Below, one piece after another: positions 53,830 through 63,277 of a stretch of DNA of 64,000 nucleotides. Position numbers and translations under genes: made by a program. The notes beneath the pieces were generated by a model. That model did not search any database. It was not told where the DNA came from and saw nothing but the letters and a program-made list of their open reading frames with translations. The stretch comes from Symbiodinium natans (Eukaryota > Sar > Dinophyceae > Suessiales > Symbiodiniaceae): assembly GCA_905221605.1 (NCBI GenBank), contig CAJNDS010002387.1, positions 367,501 to 431,500 of the forward strand, read 5' to 3'. Numbering within the stretch: the stretch's first letter is position 1; each line of letters begins with the position of its first letter.

Positions 53830-53940
53830 CAGCAGGGTTTCCGAAAACAGGAAAATAGGGATGTGATTTTTTGGGGGTTCCTAGAATAAGGACTGTAGTC
53901 TTTGGGGGTATATTAAAGGTACCTCCAATCTGGGAACGGC
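53830..53940. mobile_element. Diverged GGGGTACC-family element
   Basis: GGGTTTCCGAAAACAGG at the left, GGGGGTTCCTAGAATAAGGA inside and GGTACCTCCAATCTGGG at the right. Arms are only loosely inverse. Confidence 0.4.
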
Positions 53941-54082
53941 CCAAGTGCCGGTGCAACTAACTGTCCATGTATGCGGTTTTCGGTGGGGATGGTTAGAGAT
54001 TAGAGTTCAAGGTTGCAGAATTGCTGAATTCTGAAGTAGTGAGAATCCTGGCCCCTCCCACCCCCTTTTCCGCATTCTTTTG

Positions 54083-54400
54083 GGGGTTTCCGAAACTAGG
54101 GGTACCTTCTTGGGGTCCTTATATTTGCCAGGGAATCCTGTTATATTGGGGGTCTAGATGAGGGTCCCTTATTCTCGCAACTCCCTTTTGAATTCTCCAG
54201 AATGGAACGAATTTTCAGCGCCCAAGCCGGTGCCTGCGCATGACCGCTGGCCAGTACGGGCTGTCGATTGGATGTCCAGTTGGAGACCGTTGGCCGAAAA
54301 TAGGGGACCCCTTTTTGGGGGGGGTCCCTTTAAGGGGAGTCGATCCTATTTGGGGTATAAAAGGGGTACGCTTTTTTTGCAAATACCCAGTTGCAAGCCA
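54083..54400. mobile_element. Two adjacent GGGGTACC-family elements
   Basis: First (54083-54185): GGGTTTCCGAAACTAGGGGT ... GGTCCCTTATTCTCGCAACT. Second (54290-54400): TTGGCCGAAAATAGGGGACC ... GGGGTACGCTTTTTTTGCAA. Arms of each are inverse-related over about 20-25 bases, with GGGAATCCTGTTATATTGGG or CGATCCTATTTGGGG in the middle. Confidence 0.6.
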
Positions 54401-55159
54401 GAAGATGCCTTCGCAAATGATGCTGCGCCCCAGCCTTTCAGATGAGGAGCTCTCTTGAGTGTGGGTCCACATGCAGCCTCCCGAGGAACCCTACACCCCA
54501 AACCCTCCCTAATTAAAGCTGAAGGGTTCAGGAAGGACCATGACATCTGACCCTCGGTCATGGCGCCTGTCATGCTTCCAAGCAGAACGTGGACCTAGGG
54601 ATTTCTGAAGCCTTGACCCTGAGCCCTGCACCCTGAACCCTTAGGCCCTCAGCCCGAAACCCTAAACCCTTCAACGCTAAGCCGACCTGGCAGTGAAAGT
54701 CAAGCTGCAGCGCAGGCGCTTCTGTACTCCCTGGTGGGCTCCTGCGCAGCTTGGCCGCCCTGAAAGAGTTTGTAAGGTTTGGGGTTTGGGGTTTAGGGTT
54801 TAGGGTAAAATAGGGTTTCTGGTTTATCAGGGTTTAGGGTAAAATAGGGCTTAGGGTTGCTGGGTTTAGGGTTAATTAGGGTTGAGGGAGTTCCTAACCC
54901 GCAAGCCCAAAGATTTTGGTTGGCTCTAGTCACCCGTAGTCTTGCTCCTGTTGCAGAGGCCGTGGAGGGTTTTTCTTGTAGACCTCATTCAGGTACACCC
55001 TCAAGCCCAAACCCTAAACCCAAGCCCTGTACCCCAACACCCCTACACCCTAAACCCTAAGCCCGAAACCCCCTATATCCCCTAAAGCCCTAAACCCTAA
55101 CCTGAAAACCCTAAACCCCCTACAACCCGTAAACGCCCCCAAAACCCCTAAAGCCCCTA

Positions 55160-55282
55160 AGCCCCAAGCCCTAAGCCCTAAACCCTAAACCCTAAGCCCT
55201 AAGCCCTAAACCCTAAACCCTAAACCCTAAACCCTAAACCCTAAACCCTAAACCCTCAACCCTAACCCTAAACCCTAAACCC
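55160..55282 (-). repeat. Interstitial telomeric array, C-strand, mixed CCCTAAG/CCCTAAA
   Basis: About 17 units, more variable at the left. It ends CCCTAAACCCATGCCGGAG, where GGAG is the acceptor candidate of the next exon. Confidence 0.9.
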
Positions 55283-55291
55283 ATGCCGGAG

Positions 55292-55356
55292 GTCATGCAC
55301 TTTGTTGGCTCCGAGCTGGCGCACTTCAGCTGGCGGCTTGGGGACGCATTTGTGGG
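55292..55356 (+). CDS. Gene B exon: VMHFVGSELAHFSWRLGDAF
   Basis: Phase 0 to 2. Acceptor CCGGAG followed by G; donor GTTTAGGG at 55357, the first unit of the array 55358-55410. It continues from PRLVM of the previous exon. Confidence 0.5.
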
Positions 55357-55938
55357 GTTTAGGGTTTAGGGTTTAGGGTTTAGGGTTTAGGGTTTACAGT
55401 TTAGGGTTGCAGGGTTCCGGGGAGTTTAGGGATTCTGGTTTAGGGGGTTTTAAAGGTTTCAAAAGGGGTTTAGGGGGTTAAAAGGGGGTCCAGGGGTTTA
55501 AAGGGGTTGGGGGTTTAGAGGGTTTAGGTATACTGCAGTGCTTTAAGGGGTGCCCGGGTTTCGCCGCCCGCAATTCCTGAGCCTTGAGCCCTCAACCCTT
55601 GTTGCTGTCCTAAACCCTAAACCCTAAACCCTCAACCCTAAACCCTAAACCCTAAACCCTAAACCCTAAACCCACTTGAGCACCAAGCCTCCCAGCCTCC
55701 CATAAACGCAGCCCCACGGTGCTTGAGCCACCATAGAAGTGTAGAGCCCCCCCAAAAAAAAGGACCGTTCCCACTTCCTAGAACCCAAATCCTCAATCCC
55801 TTAGGCCCTTAAACACTTAAACCCTAGCGGTTCAGAGTGTAGAGTTTAGGGCTCAGGGTTCAGGGTTTAGGGTTCAGGGTTTAGGGTTTAGGGTTTACGG
55901 TTTAGGGTTTAGGGCTTCAAACGCACAATGCCCGACAG

Positions 55939-56001
55939 GCTGGGCGAGAGGCTCGGCGGCGACTTCCGCGGGGAGCTGCGGACTCCCACCAGCACTTGGG
56001 G
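55939..56001 (+). CDS. Gene B exon: LGERLGGDFRGEL segment
   Basis: Reads LGERLGGDFRGELRTPTSTW, phase 2 to 2. Acceptor CCGACAG followed by G; donor GTTTAGGG at 56002. Its last 21 bases are repeated at 56118-56138 beyond the array. Confidence 0.45.
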
Positions 56002-56138
56002 GTTTAGGGTTTAGGGTTTAGGGTTTAGGGTTTAGGGTTTAGGGTTCAGGGTTCAGGGTTTAGGGTTTAGGGTTTAGGGTTTAGGTTCAGGGTTTAGGGT
56101 TTAGGGTTTAGGGTTTAGACTGCCACCAGCACTTGGGG
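55981..56138 (+). repeat. Telomeric array flanked by a 21-bp direct duplication
   Basis: GACTCCCACCAGCACTTGGG plus G (55981-56001) and GACTGCCACCAGCACTTGGG plus G (56118-56138) differ at one position. About 16 TTTAGGG units with a few TTCAGGG lie between. The left copy is the end of the exon 55939-56001. Confidence 0.85.
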
Positions 56139-56707
56139 CAGTTCTCGAAATTAATATAGGGGCCTCAATGAATAGAATAGGGTATTTTGGGGGGTCATTA
56201 TAGTATAAATCTAAAGGGACCAACCACAAAAGAATACTGTTAGTAATTATTCCGACCCCTATATTAGGGTCCCTGTTTTGGATCCCTGTTTAAAGGGCGC
56301 CGCCTTATTCCCGGAACCACGTAGGTTAAGGGTTTTGGGGATGAAGGTTTTTTGGGTTGTGTGAGTAGGTATGGTTAGTATGACGCCACTGATGGGTGCC
56401 CTACACACTGCACCCTACACCCTAAACCCTAAACCCTAAGACGCCCAAAGCCTATGGGGGGTGCGCTTATTTCAGATTTCCTGAGATCTGGGCCCTGAAT
56501 GCGTCTAGTGTTTAGGGTTTGGGGTTTAGGATTTGAGGTTTACAATTTGGGGTTTACGGGTTAGGATTTGGAGTTTAGGGTTTAGGGTTTGGGAGTTGGG
56601 ACAGCCGAGGAGGGTCTACGATCAGAGTGAAACCGTGGCGAGTATCCGGTCGGAGGAGGCAGGGGGAGAGCCAACTATTAAGTCATAACAAGATAACAAG
56701 CACCGAA

Positions 56708-56760
56708 GACCAGTAGTACCCTTATTCCCTTTTTTGGTGAGCATAGGTTCCCTTATAGAC
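56708..56760 (+). mobile_element. 5' remnant of an introner, truncated by telomeric-type repeats
   Basis: ACCAGTAGTACCCTTATTCCC followed by TTTTTTGG matches the interior start of the introners. After TTCCCTTATAG it breaks off into degenerate CCCTAAA words. Confidence 0.45.
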
Positions 56761-56846
56761 CCTAGACTAGACCTCAAGCCCTAAACCATAAACCCTAAAC
56801 CCTAAGTCTGAATCCTTGTACTGGGTGGGCAACTTAGTCACCGCAG

Positions 56847-57112
56847 CACTCGCAATTTCATCCCGCAGTCTCCAGAGCTTAGCGCTGCCTCAGCCTTATC
56901 TTGGTGGCCCAGTGGTACCCTTTTCCCTTTTTTGGGTTCTAAGTTCCCTTATAAAGTAGCCAACCCGGAGTCCTAAACCCTAAACACTAAAAGGGTACCC
57001 CTAAACCCTAAACCCTAAACCCTAAACCCTTATGGGTACTGGGCTACCAAGATTCAGCTGCCAGACCCTTCTTCAAGCTCCAAGAAAACCGAAGCCCTCA
57101 GTGGGCTTCAAG
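56847..57112 (+). CDS. Gene B exon split by an introner
   Basis: The left part (56847-56897) reads TRNFIPQSPELSAASAL and the right part (57052-57112) FSCQTLLQAPRKPKPSVGFK. The outer phases (2 and 0) fit 56001 and 57254. Exact removal of the element gives an AT-AG intron, so the true donor may differ. Basic/Pro-rich, perhaps a cytosolic tail. Confidence 0.4.
56900..57051 (+). mobile_element. Introner containing a telomeric array
   Basis: TIRs CTTGGTGGCCCAGT and ACTGGGCTACCAAG. The interior matches 35733 (GGTACCCTTTTCCCTTTTTT). Before the right TIR it is interrupted by CCCTAAA units (about 56970-57030) between GGGTAC words. The array arrived after the introner. Confidence 0.8.
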
Positions 57113-57129
57113 GTTTTGGGGCTTTGGGG

Positions 57130-57220
57130 TTTTTAGTTTAGGGTTTAGGGTTTAGGGTTTAGGGTTTAGGGTTTAGGGTTTAGGGTTTAGGGTTTAGGGT
57201 TTAGGGTTTAGAGTTTCGAG
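57130..57220 (+). repeat. Interstitial telomeric array, G-strand
   Basis: About twelve TTTAGGG units in the intron between 57112 and 57254. Confidence 0.93.
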
Positions 57221-57253
57221 TAAAAGCCTATAGAGCCTAAACCCTAAACCCAG

Positions 57254-57328
57254 GCCGAGCTCCAGCGCTTGCAGCACCGCTTTGAGCGCATCAAGCTCAA
57301 CACCTGGCGGCTCGGGAGTGCTCGAGGC
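57254..57328 (+). CDS. Gene B exon bounded by telomere-type splice sites
   Basis: Reads AELQRLQHRFERIKLNTWRL then GSARG, phase 0 at both ends. The acceptor is CCCTAAACCCAG followed by G; the donor is GTTTAGGG at 57329. Amphipathic, helix-like. The gene must continue to the right, but no further exon was found before the satellite region. Confidence 0.5.
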
Positions 57329-57535
57329 GTTTAGGGTTTAGGGTTTTAGGGTTCTAGGTTTTAGGGTTTTAGGGTGTTAGGGTTGTTAGGGTTTTTAGGG
57401 TTTTTAGGGTTTTTAGGGTTTTAGGGTTTTAGGGTTTTAGGGTATTTTAGGATTTTAGGGTTCTAGGGTTTTAGGGTTTTAGTGTTTTAGGGTTTTAGGG
57501 TTTTGGGGTTTTTGGGTTTTAGGGTTTTGGGTTTA
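57329..57535 (+). repeat. Octamer/nonamer telomeric variants (TTTTAGGG, TTTTTAGGG)
   Basis: About 24 units, mostly TTTTAGGG with TTTTTAGGG and TTTTGGGG. A TA run follows (57536-57548). This is the last good array before the composition changes. Confidence 0.92.
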
Positions 57536-57839
57536 TATATATATATATGAGCCTGAGACCTTTAGGGTTCTTTTGGCTTAGTTTTTATAAGCCCTCTTAA
57601 ATAAACAAAGCCAAACGCGATAAATATAGGAATATATATGCTCTTAAATGAACGCGTCCACTACATGTCTCGATCTGTTCAAGTATAGCTCAGCTTTCTA
57701 CTCCCTAAACCTGAAACGTTAAACCTTGAAACCTGAACTTCAACCCTTTAAACCTAATCTTTATTTTTTGACCCTTAACCTTGAAACCTTTAAAAGTAAA
57801 CCTTAAACTCGCGAAGTCCTAACTTTTAACTTTCACCCC

Positions 57840-60140
57840 TAGGCTCGTGACTGTAATCCGACGCATCTTCTCGCTTCCTTGCTCATGGCTGTGCTTGAAA
57901 CACAGGCGTGCTGCGAGTACCTGCGAGTCCATCATCTCTGCCTATGCGTGTCGCTTTTATCAAGATAAGTCATGATGGCTCGCGCTTCGGATAGTCTGTA
58001 CATTGCAGAAACAAATGCACGGTTTAGGTTTAAACCTTCAAGGTTTATGGTTTAGGGTTTAAGGTTTAAGGTTTATGGTTTAGGGGATAGGGTTTAGATT
58101 TTAGAGTTTCGGGTTTAGGGTATAGGTTTAGGGTTTATACTTAAAGGTTCGGGTTTATGGGTTTTCGATTTAGTCCCTTTTATGATGCAGCTCAAAAAAG
58201 GTCTCTGCTCATCTGCACGTGGTCAGTTGAGGCTCCAGAGAGACATTATTCACTAAACCACAAGCCATAGACCCTAAACCTTAACCTCTAAATCCTAAAC
58301 CTTGAACTCTAAGCCCTAAACCGTAAACCCACAAGGGCCTTACTTTACTTCAAAAACTCCCCGCGCAGAAGAAGACACAGATGAAGAAAGTCATAAGCTG
58401 AGCTCGAGCTCGGAGCTGCTCATACATCTACACCTGTCTAACATTCCTCATCAGTTTCTACTCCCTAGATTTTAAGCCTAACACCCTGAACTTTAAACCC
58501 TTAACTTTGAATCCTAAGTCGAAAACATTAAATCCTCCACCTTGAAACACTCGGAGCCTTAACCCTAATCCCTTGAACCCTTATATCTCAACCCTAACCC
58601 TTAAGGTCGTGATCCTGATCTAAGACGCCTCCCAGCTTCCTTGCTGCGGGCTGTGCTTGCAAAACTAACATGCTGAGAGTCCAGCATCTCTGCATGTTCT
58701 TGTCGCCTTTTCTTGTTCTAGACGATACTGGCTCGTGCTCTAGAGATCTGATTGTCATCTGATTGTCCGCATTGAAACACAAAGCCACTACTTCCTGCAG
58801 GATTTACTAAGCCCAAAACCCCAAACTCACAAGGGCCTCACTTTAGTAGACACACTCCTAGCGCAGACAAAAACAGATCAGGAGAGCCGTTAAACTCAGC
58901 TTGTGCTCGGAAATGCTCATACGTCTCCACCTCTTTAACATTCCTCAGCGTTTCTTTGTGCTGAACCTGAAACCTTAAACTCTGAGCCCTGAACCCTAAC
59001 TTCTTAAACCTAATCTTTAAAATCTGCTCCTAAACCTTGAAACCTGTAACAGTTAACCTTAAACCCACGAAGTCCGAACTTTTAACGTTCAGCTCTAGGG
59101 TCGTGACTGTAGTCCGATGCATCTTCTCACTTCCTTGCTCATAGCTTTGCTTGAAACACTGACTTGCTGCGAGTAGCTGCGAGTCCATCATTTCTGCTTA
59201 TGTGTGTCGCTTTTACTAAGATAAGTCGTGATGGCTCGCGCTTCAGATAAGCTGTACATGGCAAAAACAAACTGCACGGTTTAGGCTTTAACCTACAAGG
59301 TTTATGGCTTAGGGTTTAGGGTTTAAGGTTTAGGGTTTTAAGTTTATGGTTTAGGGTATAGGGTTTAGGTTTTAGGGTTTCGGGTTTAGGTTTAGGGTGA
59401 AGGTTTAGGGTTTATAGTTAAAGGTTCGGGTTGTTGGGTTTTAGGTTTAGCCCCTTCTATGATGCAGCTTAAAAAGGGTCTCTGCTCATCTGCACCCGGC
59501 CAGTTGAGGTTCCAGAGAGACCTTATCCACTAAACCATAAGCCATAGACCCTAAACCCTAAACTTTAAACTGTAAACCTTGAACTCTAAGCCCTGAACCT
59601 TAAACCCACAAGGGCCTTACTTTACTAAACAAACTCCCCGCGTAGATGAAGATACAGATGGAGAGAGTCCTGAGACTGAGCTCGAGCTCGGAGCTGATCA
59701 TACATCTCCACCTGTCTAACATTCCTCGTCAGTTTCTACTCCCTAGATTTTAAGCCTTACACCCTCAACTTTAAACCCTTAATTCCGAATCCTAAATCGA
59801 AAACATTAAACCCTCCGCCTTGAAACACTCTGAGCCTTAACCCTGACCCCTTGAACTCCCATATTTAAACCCTAACCCTGAAGGTCGTGATCCTCATCTA
59901 AGACGCCTTCCAGCTTTCTTGCTCAGAGCTGTGCTTGGAAAACTAACATGCTGCGAGCAGCTCTGAGTCCAGCATCTCTGGATGTGCTTGTCTCCTTTTC
60001 TTCCTGTAGATGGTAGTGGCTCGCGCTCTAGAGATCTGACTGTCCGCACTGAAACACAGAACCGCAACATCCTGCAGAATTAGCTCTGGCATCCAGGAAC
60101 CTATGCTTGAATGCCTCGACGTCTGAGATCCAGCAAGGGC
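57840..60140. repeat. Alternating satellite, higher-order period about 1.26 kb
   Basis: Type A units at 57840 and 59094 (both with CTTGCTCATxGCTxTGCTTG and GCGAGTCCATCAT) alternate with type B units at 58606 and 59883 (GGTCGTGATCCT, AACTAACATGCTG, GTCCAGCATCTCTG). A and B are themselves distantly alike (GGTCGTGA ... TTCCTTGCT ... GCTTG). Between them lie decayed telomere-like words such as AAACCTTGAAAC and TTTATGGTTTAGGG. No gene is supported. Confidence 0.8.
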
Positions 60141-61000
60141 CATTCATCTCCAGACAGTCTGAGAAGCACCGTAAAACTCTAAACCCTAAAGAAAAAACAA
60201 CATCCAGAAAAAAACGATACTTGGGAGCTTTGAGTCACTCGATTCTTGCGTGACTTTAATTATATGATTGAGACTCTAAGGTTTATCATTTCAATGTTTT
60301 GGGTTTAAAGATTTCGACTTAGGGTTTAGGGTTTAGGTTTTAGTATTGAAGATTAAGATGTAGAGTTCATGCTCTAGGGTTTAGAATTACCAGGCAATCC
60401 GAGAAGCAACGTTAAACTCTAAATCCTGTGAAAAAAACTAACAAAAACGAGACTTGAGAAGCTTCGGGATACTCGTTAACATAGCTGCTTAGCTTCCCGA
60501 ACAACCTTTCCTGTGGCCCTACCGCATCTCGGCAGCATAAATCATCTACTCGATCTCTCATGTGAAAGCTGAACACGCTCAGTCAAGATCTTCCCCATCG
60601 TCATCCTGTCAGATGATTTCGCGTCTTATTATTTCAGGATCGTAAATTCCACTGATTCAGATTTGAAGTCGAACCTTTATACACTTGCAACGAAGACCAT
60701 TAACCTTGCTGCAGGATTCGAAGTGTAAGGTCTGGGAGTATGTCGGAGATCATCATCCTTTTATGTTTCAACTTCTTGCTGCGCGCAGGATTAACAACGA
60801 ATGCCAAGTTTCTCTTCTCGGGGCGAACCACAGCATCTGCGTAAACGCAAGGGCTCATGATGAGTCTGTGTGGTCTAGTATTTTATGCCGCCTCGACGTC
60901 GACGCCTGGGAATATTGTTTCGGACGTAGTACGAATTACGTCCTTTCCGCATCAATGCAAATCTCGATGACATGTAATTTAATATTATTCGCACGTAAGT
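60140..61000 (+). other. AT-richer unique DNA with one open island
   Basis: Between 60685 and 61092 one + frame is open for 136 codons without an early ATG (it contains QLLAARRINNECQVSLLGAN). It may be part of an exon; no family is recognised. The 3' portion overlaps the duplicated block starting near 60998, where the second copy is disrupted in this frame. Confidence 0.3.
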
Positions 61001-61716
61001 CTGCTCATCAGACGAGTCCTTTGCGCGCAAAGCCCTTGTACCAGGAGAATCGCGACAATCTTGACCATGAGCATGCCTCTTTTAATTCCTAGCGCAAGAA
61101 AAAGAACTCACACAGAACAAGAACTCGATGAGCCTTTGTCGTTGCAGTCTTCTTTGTCGTAAAGGTCCGAAAAATTATATTCTTCGCCAAAGTGTCGCCT
61201 TAAAAATTGAAGCGTGCAGGATTGTAGAGAGACATTCGAATCTTAGATGCAGCTCAGAAACACCAAGTAAAGATACTGTCCATCTTCAAGCAAAACCCGA
61301 TGGGCTTCCCTGCAGTCATGGTAATGCATTGTTTTCGATTATATTTTAATAAGACAAATAGTTATAATAATACTAGTATTACTAAAAATATTAATAATAT
61401 CAATGATACGAAAATAAAATCATAATACAAGCTAAGCCACACTGATGCTGTCCGCGAGGAAGGCTGAAGATCTCATCGTCGATATTTGGATTTGTTGCAG
61501 CGGTCGACCTGAAGACATACATGCTTGATAAAATTTCTTATAGAAATGTATAATTGTCACATATTTATGTATGTTAAGAATATTAACGTTCTTGCAACCT
61601 CCAGGTCCAGACAATGTCAGAGCAGTGGTCAGCTGCACGAGACCTTAGACAATATACGCGCGTGCGGTGTTGTTATCATGCGGTCTTACAGGAACTGAGG
61701 CCTTTACTCCATCTCG
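60998..61716 (+). repeat. Duplicated block, copy 1
   Basis: About 95% identical to 63278-64000, offset 2280-2286 bp. It contains a 73-codon frame (61128-61349) and a minus-strand 68-codon frame (61432-61638), both preserved in copy 2. Non-coding parts are equally conserved, so this is recent duplication rather than evidence of selection. Confidence 0.9.
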
Positions 61717-63277
61717 ACGAGCTTGAGGATGCTCGGGTGCGTCACAGAGGCTGACCTATGAGCACAGCTGCATGAATGGGGCAGCAGGGGTATCTTATTC
61801 TAAACTAAATACTAGACAGGTGTCTGGAAAAGATGCCAGTGGTGGATGCCTGCAATCCTCGGCCGCCGCATTATGTTGGGGAGAAACATTTAGTTATGGT
61901 TTGTGTACAAGAGTTAAGACCCCCACTCCATGTTGAGAAGTCGCCGCGTTTGCATACACTCATTTCCAGTCTCCTGGCAGATACGCTGACATGACATGCG
62001 TTTAAATCTAAGCGAACATCTGAAAAGAAAAACATCACTTAACATTCTCGTCTCGGGCGCAGCTCGTCGTTGACATCAGGACCAGCGTCCAAACGGATCT
62101 CCTTCAACACCACGTTCGTCCTGCTTGTCATGCACGGATAAGTATATATGACGAGAAATCAAAACTCAACACAACTTCTGCATCCAGCACTCTCCTTGTC
62201 AGTCGTCCGTCAGGACCGATTAGCCCTCAAACAAAAACGAGTCGCGATATTTTTATTGATATTTTTGTAGTAAGTTCCTGACACGTAGCTGCGTGACGGC
62301 GAGGGCCGTCTTTGAATTTCCTTATTTTGAAAACTTTACACATATAAATTAAAAAGTTTAGGCTGTACTGAGGCAAGCACAGATCTTTTGCTTCGCAGTC
62401 CTCTGCCAGGCCACTGGCAGCGCGCCTTACTGAAATGGTTGATTGCTTATCGGAATTTTGAAAAAAAAATAGCTCAGCTGCTGCTTCAAAAATTCGGCGG
62501 GCGTGATCACGGCGTCCGACGTCCTCAGCAGAGACGTTGAGATCCGATCCTTGCACTTTTTTGCGCCTGAAGTCAAGTCACACGTCGTCTCGCCAGCGAG
62601 GGACACGCACCGCACGTCCTGGTTTTCTTCATTTTTTTTGCTTTAGCTTGTTGTGTATAATTGTGTAGCAAGGAACTGTTCGCAGAAGATGATATGTTCT
62701 TTGACTCGAAGTCAACGTCCAGCCTGACGATCTTTTAGACAAGCGAATGCAAACACACGAACAGGTCAAGCTTGGAGGCTCATCTTCATCCATCAACCAT
62801 CGCATTTTCGACCAGCGCATCGTCGAAGACCTTAGGTTGATGCATGATGTATTCATCCCTGCAACTAAAAATGTAATTTTGCCGAGGCACATGTGCTTCT
62901 CGGTGCGCCTCATTTAAAAATGTAACATACGCATGAATATGTTTCTGTACGCTTTCAAAGTTCAGTTGTCTGCCTCAAGGTGTGAACGCGATCAAGTATA
63001 CCTCGGCTGAATGTTAAAAAAAAGAAGAGTACACTCATAAGTTTAAGCAAGTCACTCCCGGCGAGTCTTCTTGAGTTGGCACAAGCAACTTGAGCTGAAA
63101 ATATTGCGGCAAGTCTCTTTATCCTCATGTATATATCACTAAATTGTAATTTAATTTAAATAATAGCATGAAGCGTTTGACGAGACTGCTGAATTGAAGC
63201 GCAAGTCGTGCGTTCGCAGCACTCAGGCCAGGTTTGCCTTTTTTTTGGCGCGCCGCCTCGCCTTGCTGCTCTGCGTG
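61717..63277. other. Unique DNA between the two duplicated blocks
   Basis: Mildly AT-rich, no telomeric words, several short minus-strand open frames (for example 62227-62556, 109 codons) without recognisable products. If the duplication is tandem, this is the rest of a unit of about 2.28 kb. Confidence 0.5.
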
